Assembly: GCA_020636835.1 (NCBI GenBank)
Contig: JACJXC010000008.1
Span: forward strand, 62,001 to 126,000
DNA length: 64,000 nucleotides
Direction of reading: 5' to 3'
Source: Bacteroidales bacterium
Lineage (GTDB): Bacteria; Bacteroidota; Bacteroidia; Bacteroidales; Tenuifilaceae
The notes under the pieces were generated by a model. The model did no database searches, had not been told where the DNA came from, and saw nothing but the letters and a program-made list of their open reading frames with translations. The position numbers were made by a program, and so were the translations under genes. Shown one piece after another: positions 7,120 to 15,383 of this stretch; position 1 is the stretch's first letter, and the number at the start of each line of letters is the position of its first letter.

Positions 7120-7667
7120 GTGAGCAATTTGAAGTTTTCCGTTAGTTTAGTTTGTAATTAATTGTGATTGTTATTTTAACGCTGGATATTTATTGTATTA
7201 TACCAACGCATCCGGATGGAGGCTTATTTACAGCTATTTAGGCGGTTGTACATTGTGATTATTCTCCCAGTTTTCGACTGTTCCATTGTAGGTTATCACT
7301 ATATTATGTAAGGCAAATATATCAATTTTTATAAATCGATGATCTTTTGCGAAAAAAAATGAATGGTTAATTAAATCATTCTTCCATTTTTCCTAGACTG
7401 TGCCTCGTTTTATACGAGATTAAGGGGATCGTTCACGATACCCGTACCCTTGAATTATTTATCGTCGATATAGGATTATTGCTTACATTTTAACGTTTAT
7501 GGTAATTAAACCGATACAATTTTTATGGTTCGGCTACGGTTCAATTAATATTTGAAAGTATCGATACTAAATTTTCTTTAGCGAATAGATTTTATATGTA
7601 TCTTAGGGGTTTGTTATTATCAACTAATTTAGGTAAATTTTTAATACCAACGGTAGAGTTTAATGCT
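7120..7667 (+). other. Upstream region of the atoA operon, with a 12-bp palindrome
   Basis: No gene is supported in these 550 bp. An in-frame ATG at 7596 would extend AtoA by 24 residues unlike the family, so it was not used. AGTATCGATACT at 7557-7568 is a perfect palindrome about 100 bp before the atoA start and is a candidate operator. Weaker inverted repeats lie further upstream: CTCGT/ACGAG and ATCGT/ACGAT between about 7400 and 7450. I saw no match to the lysine (L-box) riboswitch core and no clear TAnnTTTG promoter. Confidence 0.4.
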
Positions 7668-8327
7668 ATGGATAAGAATCAGATACGCGAAACTATTGCT
7701 CGCAGAGCGGCGTTAGAATTAAAGGATGGTGATTTGGTAAACTTGGGAATTGGGCTACCCACTTCGGTACCCGAGTATATCCCAGTGGGTGTTGATGTTA
7801 TTCTTCAGAGCGAGAACGGTCTTATTGGCCTGGGGCCAAGTCCTGCGCCGGGTCAGGAGGATAAAAATCTTTCGAATGCTGGTGGCGGTTATGTTACCTT
7901 GGCTAAGGGTGCTTCGTGTTTCGATAGCGCTACGTCGTTCGGAATTATTCGCGGTGGGCATGTCGATGTTACCATTTTGGGTGCCCTTCAGGTGGACGAA
8001 AAGGGTAATCTGGCCAACTGGATGATACCCGGTAAGCTCACTCCGGGCATGGGTGGCGCAATGGATCTGCTTATTGGTGCCAAAAAGGTGATTCTGGCTA
8101 TGGAGCATACCGCCAAAGGATCGCATAAAATACTTAAGGAGTGCAATCTTCCGTTAACCGCTGCGGGACAGGTTAATCTTATTATTACCGAGATGGGTGT
8201 GATGGAGATTACACCCGAGGGGATTGTTCTAAAGGAGCTCAACTCTGAGTTTACTGTAGATGATGTTCAGAATGCTACAGGCGCAAAGCTCATCATCCCA
8301 GCCGATTTATCACCAATGAAAAAATAA
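7668..8327 (+). CDS. atoA: Butyryl-CoA/acetate:acetoacetate CoA-transferase, beta subunit
   Basis: 219 residues from the ATG at 7668. The SENGLIG motif at about residues 48-54 carries the catalytic glutamate (E49) that forms the CoA thioester in family I CoA-transferases. NLGIGLPTSVPEY near the N-terminus and GGAMDLLIGAKKVI are typical of the beta subunit. In lysine fermentation AtoDA transfers CoA from butyryl-CoA to acetoacetate. The alpha subunit is not next to it but at 14319, about 6 kb away beyond two other gene blocks. The thiolase gene follows after 7 bp. Confidence 0.9.
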   Translation: MDKNQIRETIARRAALELKDGDLVNLGIGLPTSVPEYIPVGVDVILQSENGLIGLGPSPAPGQEDKNLSNAGGGYVTLAKGASCFDSATSFGIIRGGHVDVTILGALQVDEKGNLANWMIPGKLTPGMGGAMDLLIGAKKVILAMEHTAKGSHKILKECNLPLTAAGQVNLIITEMGVMEITPEGIVLKELNSEFTVDDVQNATGAKLIIPADLSPMKK

Positions 8328-8334
8328 CATCACC

Positions 8335-9543
8335 ATGAAGAAAGTGTACATTGTTGCCGCTAAGCGTACTGCTGTCGGCAAGTTCTTAGGCACAATTGCC
8401 GGCGTTTCGGCGGCCGATTTAGCGGCTACAGTGATAAAGAACATTGTGGCCGAAACAAAAATTGATGTTTCGAAAATCGACGAAGTGGTTGTTGGCAATA
8501 TTTTGATGGCCGGTCAGAAACAGGGCATTGCCCGTCAGGCCGCTATAAAAGCTGGCATTCCACAGGAGGTTCCTGCCTATGGTGTTAATATGATTTGTGG
8601 CAGCGGGATGAAGGCCATCCTTAACGCTGTGGCTAGTATCAAGGCTGGCGACGCTAACCTTATTCTCGCTGGGGGTACCGAGTCGATGTCGGGTGCTGGT
8701 TTTGTACTACCCGCCACTGTTCGCAATGGCTCCAAGATGGGAGACATCACCATGCTCGATCACATGGTTACCGATGGCCTTACCGATGCGTTCCAGGGCT
8801 ACCACATGGGCATTACTGCCGAGAACATCGCCGAAAAGTATGGCATCACCCGTCAGGAGCAGGACGCTTTTGCCTATGCTTCGCAGCAAAAGGCCGCAGC
8901 GGCCATCGATGCCGGCAGGTTTAAGGCAGAGATTGTACCTGTTGAAATTGTTACCAAGAAAGAGACTATAGTTTTTGATACCGACGAGTTTGTGAACCGC
9001 TCAACCAATCCCGAGAAGCTGGCAGCCCTTCGACCCGCATTCAAAAAGGATGGTACGGTTACCGCAGGGAATTCTTCCGGGATTAACGATGGCGCTTCGT
9101 TTGTTCTAGTTGCCTCGGAGGAGGCTGTGGCCAAATACGGTTTAACCCCTATGGCAGAGATTATTGCAACCGGGCAGGGCGGTGTCGACCCCGCTATCAT
9201 GGGCATGGGGCCTGTTCCTGCAATTGGCAATGCTCTTACCAAGGCCGGTATGAAGCTTTCCGATGTCGAGGTGCTTGAACTTAACGAGGCATTCGCTTCG
9301 CAATCGTTGGGCGTTATTAAGCAGCTTTGTCAGGATCATGGCGTTACCCCCCATTGGTTTACTAAGAACTGTAACCTGAATGGTGGAGCCATTGCCCTTG
9401 GACACCCCATTGGCGCATCGGGCAACCGTATTACTGTTAGCTTGATTTACGAGATGAAGCGTAGCGGTAAGAAAATCGGTATGGCATCCCTTTGCATCGG
9501 CGGTGGTATGGGCACTGCCATTATACTTAAGAATATACAATAG
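8335..9543 (+). CDS. Acetyl-CoA C-acetyltransferase (thiolase)
   Basis: 402 residues, full length for a biosynthetic-type thiolase (ThlA/AtoB/PhaA). The acyl-accepting cysteine is in NMICGSGMKA (C88), the histidine in GGAIALGHPIGASG, and the second active-site cysteine in CIGGGMG (C387). The enzyme interconverts two acetyl-CoA and acetoacetyl-CoA. Here it can cleave the acetoacetyl-CoA released by the CoA-transferase, or condense acetyl-CoA for butyrate synthesis. It sits in the atoA-thiolase-hydratase-reductase operon with short gaps. Confidence 0.92.
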   Translation: MKKVYIVAAKRTAVGKFLGTIAGVSAADLAATVIKNIVAETKIDVSKIDEVVVGNILMAGQKQGIARQAAIKAGIPQEVPAYGVNMICGSGMKAILNAVASIKAGDANLILAGGTESMSGAGFVLPATVRNGSKMGDITMLDHMVTDGLTDAFQGYHMGITAENIAEKYGITRQEQDAFAYASQQKAAAAIDAGRFKAEIVPVEIVTKKETIVFDTDEFVNRSTNPEKLAALRPAFKKDGTVTAGNSSGINDGASFVLVASEEAVAKYGLTPMAEIIATGQGGVDPAIMGMGPVPAIGNALTKAGMKLSDVEVLELNEAFASQSLGVIKQLCQDHGVTPHWFTKNCNLNGGAIALGHPIGASGNRITVSLIYEMKRSGKKIGMASLCIGGGMGTAIILKNIQ

Positions 9544-9567
9544 CATTGTATCCTAAAATACTTTCCA

Positions 9568-9972
9568 ATGATAAAGCAGGGAGATACATATACACACGGT
9601 GTTAAGTTTCATCAGGCCGATGTGGTAAAATTTGCCGAAGTAACCGGCGATTTCAACCCAATTCACCTCGATGCGGCGTATGCTGCCCAAACAATGTTCA
9701 AGAAACCCATTGTACACGGTTTCCTTTCGGGGGCTGTGTTCTCAAAGGTTTTTGGCACCCTGTTCCCGGGCGAGGGCACCATTTACCTATCGCAGGAAAT
9801 GAAGTTTATGGCTCCAATATTTGTGGAGGAGCAGTACGAGGCGCGCTTTGAGGTGCTCGAGGTTAATACCGATAAGCACATTGGCATTGTAAACTGTACA
9901 CTAGTTAACTCCGAGGGAACCCCGTGTATTGTTGGCGTGGCCAAACTCAAACACAACACTCAATTTGTTTAA
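9568..9972 (+). CDS. MaoC-like (R)-specific enoyl-CoA hydratase (PhaJ type)
   Basis: 134 residues, a single hotdog domain. The hydratase-2 motif is FAEVTGDFNPIHLD, with D28 and H33 as the catalytic pair, followed by the conserved VHGFLSGAVFSKVFGTLFPG. Members of this family hydrate crotonyl-CoA to (R)-3-hydroxybutyryl-CoA or the reverse. The next gene is a PhaB-like reductase with the matching (R) stereochemistry, so together they connect acetoacetyl-CoA and crotonyl-CoA. This replaces the Hbd/Crt pair usual in butyrate producers; no crotonase-type gene is seen in this window. Confidence 0.82.
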   Translation: MIKQGDTYTHGVKFHQADVVKFAEVTGDFNPIHLDAAYAAQTMFKKPIVHGFLSGAVFSKVFGTLFPGEGTIYLSQEMKFMAPIFVEEQYEARFEVLEVNTDKHIGIVNCTLVNSEGTPCIVGVAKLKHNTQFV

Positions 9973-9992
9973 CTTTTAATTATTGGAACACA

Positions 9993-10736
9993 ATGAAAAG
10001 ACTCGAGAATAAAGTTGCCATAGTAACGGGTGGTGCTGCCGGAATTGGTGCAGCTACTGCAATTAAGTTCGCTGCCGAGGGTGCAGTAACCGTTATTTGG
10101 GATTTAGACGAAACCCGTGGCACGGAATTGGCTGCAAAGCTAACCGCCGAAGGCAAGACTGCCGTTTTCGCCAAGGTTAATACTGCTAACTATAGCGAAA
10201 TTGAAGCTGGCGCCAAAGCAGTGGTGGAGAAGTATGGCAAAATCGATATCCTTATCAATAATGCCGGTATTACCCGCGATAGTACCCTTAAGAAAATGAC
10301 GCCAGAGCTGTGGCAGCAGGTTATCGACGTTAACCTAACGGGCGTATTCTATTGCACCAAGATTGTATCGGAGTATATGGTGGAAAAAAACTACGGTAGA
10401 ATCATCAATGCATCGTCGGTGGTTGCGCTATACGGAAACTTTGGTCAAACCAACTATGTGGCTACTAAGGCCGGGTTAATTGGTATGACCAAAACCTGGG
10501 CGCGCGAGTTGGGTCGCAAGGGTATCACCGTGAATGCAATTGCTCCCGGATTTATTGCCACCGAGATGGTAGCCAAAATGCCCGAGAATGTGATTGAGGG
10601 CATGAAGGCCAAAGTGCCTGCCGCGCGTTTGGGTTTGCCCGAGGAGATTGCCTCGGCATACCTGTTCTTAGCATCCGACGAGGCTGCATATATTAATGGG
10701 ACAACCCTAAGCGTGGATGGTGGAATGACCATCTAG
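9993..10736 (+). CDS. phaB: Acetoacetyl-CoA reductase-like short-chain dehydrogenase (PhaB type)
   Basis: 247 residues from the ATG at 9993. A longer frame from 9924 overlaps the hydratase gene and is not needed. Rossmann motif TGGAAGIG at residues 12-19, NNAG, and the catalytic triad S142, Y155 and K159 (YVATK) identify a classical SDR. It resembles FabG and PhaB. Position after thiolase and an (R)-hydratase favours reduction of acetoacetyl-CoA to (R)-3-hydroxybutyryl-CoA over fatty acid synthesis. Cofactor preference cannot be read with certainty. It is the last gene of the operon; a terminator lies 100 bp on. Confidence 0.8.
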   Translation: MKRLENKVAIVTGGAAGIGAATAIKFAAEGAVTVIWDLDETRGTELAAKLTAEGKTAVFAKVNTANYSEIEAGAKAVVEKYGKIDILINNAGITRDSTLKKMTPELWQQVIDVNLTGVFYCTKIVSEYMVEKNYGRIINASSVVALYGNFGQTNYVATKAGLIGMTKTWARELGRKGITVNAIAPGFIATEMVAKMPENVIEGMKAKVPAARLGLPEEIASAYLFLASDEAAYINGTTLSVDGGMTI

Positions 10737-10833
10737 ACGGCGCTACGCCGCGGCACCCTATTGCTCATGAGGGCTTGTGGGTGTGGTTATGCTTGCCGGT
10801 ACGTCCAAGGAGCTGTATGAAACGATATTTTAT

Positions 10834-10868
10834 AGGCCTGTTCATTTAATGAGCAGGCCTTATATTTT
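10834..10868 (+). terminator. Terminator after the atoA-phaB operon
   Basis: AGGCCTG (10834-10840) pairs with CAGGCCT (10854-10860), the stem extends inward through further pairs to a short loop, and TATATTTT follows. A smaller GC-rich inverted repeat (CGGCG/CGCCG) lies near 10740 just after the stop codon. Confidence 0.75.
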
Positions 10869-10946
10869 CTAGAAAACGTTGATTTGCCTGATCAGGAGGC
10901 TTTTCGGTTATTAAACTAACAATCGCTGCTTTCAAACATGCTTAAA

Positions 10947-10980
10947 TTGTTATTTCGTTAACAGGCCTTTGCTACCTTTG
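10947..10980 (+). promoter_or_regulatory. Probable promoter of bcd-etfBA
   Basis: TACCTTTG at 10973-10980 fits TAnnTTTG exactly. The nearest TTG (10947-10949) is 23 nt upstream, slightly long for the consensus. The predicted leader before the bcd ATG is about 105 nt. Confidence 0.5.
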
Positions 10981-11094
10981 CCGGCATCAATGTAACCGTA
11001 GTGAGGGGCAATACAATTATTCTAATTCATATCCAGTAGGTTGCATTGGGTGTGTTTTTTAGTTTAACAAAGGACGTATTAAAACATAGCAGAG

Positions 11095-12234
11095 ATGGAT
11101 TTTAGTTTATCAAAAACAGAAAACCTCTTTCTTCAGATGATAAGGGATTTTACGGAGAATGAGGTTAAACCGCTTGCCGCAGAGGTTGATGAGCAGGAGC
11201 GTTTCCCAATTGAGACGGTTGAAAAAATGGCCAAGCTTGGAATAATGGGTATTCCTATTCCCGTTGAGTACGGCGGAGCGGGTGGTAACAATGTGCTTTA
11301 CAGTATGGCTGTTGAGGAACTTTCGGCGGGATGTGCTACTACTGGCGTTATTGTGTCGGCTCATACCTCTCTTTGCGCTGCACCCATTCTGGAGTACGGT
11401 ACACCCGAGCAAAAGGCAAAGTATTTGCCCAAGTTGGCCTCGGGCGAGTGGCTTGGAGCGTTTGGATTAACCGAGCCCAATGCCGGAACTGATGCCTCGT
11501 CGCAGCAAACCATTGCCACTGTGGATGGGGATAATTATATCCTCAATGGGAGTAAGATTTTTATTACAAATGCCGAGCATGCCCATGTGTATATTATTCT
11601 GGCCATGACCGATAAGTCGCTGGGGGTTAAGGGTATCTCGGCATTCATTGTGGAGAAGGATTTTCCCGGTTTCTCGGTTGGGAAAAAGGAGAAGAAGATG
11701 GGAATCCGTGGGTCGGCTACTTGTGAGCTGATTATGGAGAATTGTGTTGTGCCCAAGGCTAATATACTTGGTAAACTCAATGGAGGGTTTGGTATTGCTA
11801 TGAAAACCCTCGATGGTGGTCGTATTGGTATTGCTGCGCAGGCTTTGGGCATTGCTCAGGGTGCCATTAACGAAACCGTGAAGTACGTGAAGGAGCGTAA
11901 GCAGTTTGGCAAACCCATATCGGCATTTCAGAACACTCAGTTCCAGCTGGCCGATTTGCAAACCCGTATTGTGGCTTCCCGCCTATTGGTGCATCAGGCC
12001 GCGTACAAAAAGGATCAGGGAGTACCCTATTCGGTTGAGGCTGCAATGGCTAAACTTTATGCTGCCGAAACGGCCATGGAGGTTACCAGTAAGGCCATTC
12101 AATTCCATGGTGGATATGGCTATACCCGCGAGTATCCTGTTGAACGCATGTTCCGCGATGCAAAAATTACCGAAATATACGAGGGAACATCGGAGGTACA
12201 ACGTATGGTAATTTCGGGCGCTTTGCTTAAATAG
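11095..12234 (+). CDS. bcd: Butyryl-CoA (short-chain acyl-CoA) dehydrogenase
   Basis: 379 residues, the usual acyl-CoA dehydrogenase length. The FAD and substrate signature is GAFGLTEPNAGTDASS. The C-terminal block is FHGGYGYTREYPVERMFRDA, and YEGTSEVQR carries the catalytic base E363. Linkage to etfB and etfA and to crotonyl-CoA-producing genes indicates reduction of crotonyl-CoA to butyryl-CoA with electrons from NADH through the flavoprotein. In anaerobes such Bcd-Etf complexes often bifurcate electrons to ferredoxin; that is inferred here. Confidence 0.92.
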   Translation: MDFSLSKTENLFLQMIRDFTENEVKPLAAEVDEQERFPIETVEKMAKLGIMGIPIPVEYGGAGGNNVLYSMAVEELSAGCATTGVIVSAHTSLCAAPILEYGTPEQKAKYLPKLASGEWLGAFGLTEPNAGTDASSQQTIATVDGDNYILNGSKIFITNAEHAHVYIILAMTDKSLGVKGISAFIVEKDFPGFSVGKKEKKMGIRGSATCELIMENCVVPKANILGKLNGGFGIAMKTLDGGRIGIAAQALGIAQGAINETVKYVKERKQFGKPISAFQNTQFQLADLQTRIVASRLLVHQAAYKKDQGVPYSVEAAMAKLYAAETAMEVTSKAIQFHGGYGYTREYPVERMFRDAKITEIYEGTSEVQRMVISGALLK

Positions 12235-12262
12235 TTTTTTTCGACGTATTAAAACCAATGTC

Positions 12263-13045
12263 ATGAATATTGTAGTTTGTATAAAACAGGTTCCGGATAC
12301 CACGGAAATCAAGATAAATCCAACCACAGGGACACTTATCCGTGAGGGCGTTCCAAGCATTATTAACCCCGACGATAAGGCTGGGCTCGAGTTGGCTCTT
12401 AGGCTAAAGGATCAATTCAACGCCCATGTAACCGTTATTACCATGGGGCCAACGCAGGCGGAGGATGTGCTCCGCGAGGCTTATGCCATGGGGGTTGATA
12501 GGGCAATTCTGCTTACCGATCGTAAGTTCGCAGGCGCCGATACTCTGGCCACTTCGCATGCGCTGGCTGGTGCCCTTCGTAAGTTGGATTTCGATTTACT
12601 TATAACCGGCAGGCAGGCTATTGATGGCGATACCGCCCAGGTTGGGCCACAAATTGCCGAGCACTTGGATTTGCCACAGGTGTCGTATTTGCAGCATCTC
12701 GAGTTCGATGGCAAAAAAACGTTTACCATCAAGCGAAAGATTGAGGATGGCTACGAAATGCTTCAGGTTGATGGCCCCTGTGTTGTAACCGTTCTTTCAG
12801 GAGCTTATAAGCCACGGTACATGAATGTTCGGGGTGTTGTTGAGTCCTACTCCCGTGAGGTGGAGATTTGGGGTTTTGCCCAAATTGAGGTTGATGAGAG
12901 CAAGTTGGGCCTTGTGGGATCGCCAACCCGTGTACACAAAGCCTTTTCGCGAGGCGTTAAGGCTGCCGGGGAACTATACGAGGTGGATGCCAACGAGGCT
13001 GCAGGCATCATCATAAGTAAACTGAAAGAAAAATTCATCATCTAA
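12263..13045 (+). CDS. etfB: Electron transfer flavoprotein, beta subunit
   Basis: 260 residues. The family signature is clear: the N-terminal MNIVVCIKQVPDT, INPDDKAGLELALRLK, then LLITGRQAIDGDTAQVGP. The beta subunit holds the AMP or second FAD at the interface with EtfA. It starts 28 bp after bcd and is followed after 11 bp by etfA, the standard Bcd-EtfB-EtfA order of crotonyl-CoA reduction. The length and order match bifurcating clostridial-type Etf, but no single residue seen here proves bifurcation. Confidence 0.93.
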   Translation: MNIVVCIKQVPDTTEIKINPTTGTLIREGVPSIINPDDKAGLELALRLKDQFNAHVTVITMGPTQAEDVLREAYAMGVDRAILLTDRKFAGADTLATSHALAGALRKLDFDLLITGRQAIDGDTAQVGPQIAEHLDLPQVSYLQHLEFDGKKTFTIKRKIEDGYEMLQVDGPCVVTVLSGAYKPRYMNVRGVVESYSREVEIWGFAQIEVDESKLGLVGSPTRVHKAFSRGVKAAGELYEVDANEAAGIIISKLKEKFII

Positions 13046-13056
13046 ATCTAGAAATA

Positions 13057-14049
13057 ATGGAAATATCTGCATATAAAGGCGTGTTCGTTTTTGTTGAGCA
13101 GCGCAAGGGTAATGTTCAGAATGTTTCGCTGGAGTTAATTGGTAAAGCTCGCGATTTAGCCGAAGCGCTTAACGAAAAGGTTTACGCTATTCTTCTCGGG
13201 GCCAATGTATCCGATAAGGCTAACCAGCTTATTGCACACGGAGCCGATGTTGTGCTTTGTGTTGATGCCCCTGAACTTGCCGACTATTTAACTGAACCTT
13301 ATTCCCAAGCTGTTTGCCACATTGTGAATGAGTACAAACCGAGTATTCTGATGCTGGGTGCCACCACCATTGGTCGCGATTTAGGTCCCCGTTTGTCGGC
13401 TCGTTTACAGACTGGTTTAACTGCAGATTGCACAAAGCTTGAAATCTCGGAGGAGAAGGAACTGCTGATGACCCGTCCCGCGTTTGGTGGAAACCTTATG
13501 GCAACCATTGTGTGTAAGGAGCATCGCCCACAGATGAGCACCGTTCGTCCGGGTGTTATGCGCTCGCTTGTTGCCGACCCGTCGCGTAAGGGCGAAATTA
13601 TCAACGTTACCGTTCCGTTCAACAAGGATAAGTTTAGGGTTAAACTTTTAAGTTCGGTTAAGGAGAAGTCCGAGATGGTTGATATTAGCGAAGCTAAGAT
13701 TCTAATTTCGTGTGGTAGGGGTATGGGCAATGCCGAATGCTTGAGCATTGTAAACGGTTTGGCCGAAACTCTCAATGCGCAGGTGTCGGCATCGCGTGCC
13801 GTGGTGGATGCCGGGCTCGTTTCGCACGATCGCCAGGTGGGGCAAACCGGTAAAACGGTTCGTCCCGATCTGTACCTAGCCGTGGGGATTTCGGGAGCCA
13901 TTCAGCACCTCGCCGGTATGGAGGAGTCGGACTACATTGTGGCAATCAATAAGGATAAGCATGCCCCTATATTCCAGGTTGCCGATTTGGGTATTGTGGG
14001 TGATGCCAAGCTGGTGCTGAAACAGCTTACAGAGCGCATGAAAAAGTAG
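13057..14049 (+). CDS. etfA: Electron transfer flavoprotein, alpha subunit
   Basis: 330 residues with the N-terminal domain and the C-terminal FAD domain. GRGMGNAECLSIVNGLAE begins the FAD domain. SRAVVDAGLVSHDRQVGQTG, then YLAVGISGAIQHLAGM and VAINKDKHAPIFQVADLG, are the classic EtfA FAD-binding motifs. It shuttles electrons to Bcd. It is the last gene of its operon, followed by a strong terminator. Confidence 0.94.
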   Translation: MEISAYKGVFVFVEQRKGNVQNVSLELIGKARDLAEALNEKVYAILLGANVSDKANQLIAHGADVVLCVDAPELADYLTEPYSQAVCHIVNEYKPSILMLGATTIGRDLGPRLSARLQTGLTADCTKLEISEEKELLMTRPAFGGNLMATIVCKEHRPQMSTVRPGVMRSLVADPSRKGEIINVTVPFNKDKFRVKLLSSVKEKSEMVDISEAKILISCGRGMGNAECLSIVNGLAETLNAQVSASRAVVDAGLVSHDRQVGQTGKTVRPDLYLAVGISGAIQHLAGMEESDYIVAINKDKHAPIFQVADLGIVGDAKLVLKQLTERMKK

Positions 14050-14070
14050 AGGATTGACTTTTAAACGATA

Positions 14071-14097
14071 ACCTCGGGCTTCATCCCGGGGTTTTGT
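14071..14097 (+). terminator. Terminator after etfA
   Basis: ACCTCGGG and CCCGGGGT pair around a 6-nt loop (14071-14092) and a T-rich tract follows. It ends the bcd-etfBA unit. Confidence 0.85.
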
Positions 14098-14191
14098 TTA
14101 ATGCATTGTGAATATGATGGTAATGTGTGTCTAATCCGATTTGATGCTAATTTTGGCTCGGATATTTAACAGAAAATCGCGAATAAAATTT

Positions 14192-14199
14192 TATATTTG
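14192..14199 (+). promoter_or_regulatory. Possible -7 box upstream of atoD
   Basis: TATATTTG matches TAnnTTTG exactly and lies about 120 nt before the atoD start, after the etfA terminator. No TTG is found at the usual distance, so support is limited. Confidence 0.35.
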
Positions 14200-14318
14200 T
14201 AAGTTTTAGAGTGCTATTATGTTCAAATTGTTGAAAAAAAAGATTTAGTAGTAACAATTAGTAACAAAGTGGCCATACGAACGCATATTACGATTTGATA
14301 ATAAACCACTATTAACCT

Positions 14319-14972
14319 ATGAAGGATAAATTTATTTCGGTTGAGCAGGCTGCCGCAATGGTAAAGGACGGCATGACAGTTATGATTGGCGGTTTTATGG
14401 CCGTGGGTAGCCCTCTTCGCATTATCGATAAATTAGTTGAATCGGGCGTAAAAGACCTAACCATTATTTGCAACGATACCGCCTTCCCCGATAAGGGTGT
14501 TGGATTGCTTGTGGCCAATAAGCAGGTAAAGAAGGTTATTACTTCGCACATCGGCACAAACCCAAGTACTATTGAACAGTTCAACAACAAGGAGATTTCA
14601 GTAGAATTTAACCCCCAGGGTACTTTGGCCGAGCGTATCCGCTGTGCTGGTGCCGGAATGGGTGGTTTCCTTACACCTACTGGTATTGGAACAGTAGTGG
14701 AGGAGGGTAAGCAGAAAATCAACGTGGATGGTCGCGATTATTTGCTCGAGAAACCCCTACATGCCGATATCGCTTTACTCGGAGCAAGCACTTCCGATAC
14801 CATCGGGAACTTGGTTTACAAGGGCTCGTCGCAGAATTTCAACCCGCTCATGGCTAGTGCTGCCGATCTTGTTATTGCCGAGGCCGAAGAGGTGGTTGAA
14901 GTTGGTGCCATTGTTCCGGAGTGTGTTCACACTCAGTCTATTTTTGTAACTCACATTGTAAAAAATAAATAA
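14319..14972 (+). CDS. atoD: Butyryl-CoA/acetate:acetoacetate CoA-transferase, alpha subunit
   Basis: 217 residues. GGFMAVGSPLRIIDKLVESG and FNPQGTLAERIRCAGAGMGG are the family I alpha-subunit signatures; the catalytic glutamate is on AtoA. Together they would move CoA from butyryl-CoA to acetoacetate, freeing butyrate. The gene opens the kal-kce-kdd-kamA block, apart from its partner at 7668. Co-transcription with the lysine genes argues that this CoA-transferase serves lysine degradation. Confidence 0.9.
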   Translation: MKDKFISVEQAAAMVKDGMTVMIGGFMAVGSPLRIIDKLVESGVKDLTIICNDTAFPDKGVGLLVANKQVKKVITSHIGTNPSTIEQFNNKEISVEFNPQGTLAERIRCAGAGMGGFLTPTGIGTVVEEGKQKINVDGRDYLLEKPLHADIALLGASTSDTIGNLVYKGSSQNFNPLMASAADLVIAEAEEVVEVGAIVPECVHTQSIFVTHIVKNK

Positions 14973-14985
14973 AAATATTATTGCT

Positions 14986-15372
14986 ATGGATAGTAAAGTG
15001 ATGATTAGGGTTAGAATGAGCTCGCACGATGCTCATTACGGCGGAAATTTGGTTGATGGTGCTAAAATGCTTCAACTCTTTGGCGATGTGGCAACCGAAC
15101 TTTTGATTAGACAGGATGGCGACGAGGGCCTTTTTAAGGCTTACGACTCGGTTGAGTTTATTGCCCCTGTTTATGCTGGCGATTATATCGAGGCCGTTGG
15201 CGAAATCACCAATGTTGGAAATACTTCCAGAAAGATGACTTTTGAGGCTCGCAAGGTAATTGTTCCCCGTCCCGATATTTCCGATTCGGCTTGCGACCTT
15301 CTTGCTGAGCCTATTGTGGTTTGCCGCGCAAGTGGTACCTGTGTGGTTCCAAAAAATTGTCAACGTAAATAA
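14986..15372 (+). CDS. kal: 3-aminobutyryl-CoA ammonia lyase
   Basis: 128 residues, a single hotdog domain. Motifs are VRMSSHDAHYGGNLVDGAKM near the start and a VEFIAPVYAGDYIEAVGEI segment typical of thioester-binding hotdog proteins. In lysine fermentation Kal eliminates ammonia from L-3-aminobutyryl-CoA to give crotonyl-CoA. It starts 13 bp after atoD and ends 11 bp before kce, the order known from other lysine fermenters, which supports the assignment over a generic acyl-CoA thioesterase. Confidence 0.88.
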   Translation: MDSKVMIRVRMSSHDAHYGGNLVDGAKMLQLFGDVATELLIRQDGDEGLFKAYDSVEFIAPVYAGDYIEAVGEITNVGNTSRKMTFEARKVIVPRPDISDSACDLLAEPIVVCRASGTCVVPKNCQRK

Positions 15373-15383
15373 TCAATCTGGCC

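Noticed and set aside
7120..7667. Lysine riboswitch upstream of the lysine genes
   Set aside because: The conserved L-box core was not found; only short unrelated inverted repeats are present.
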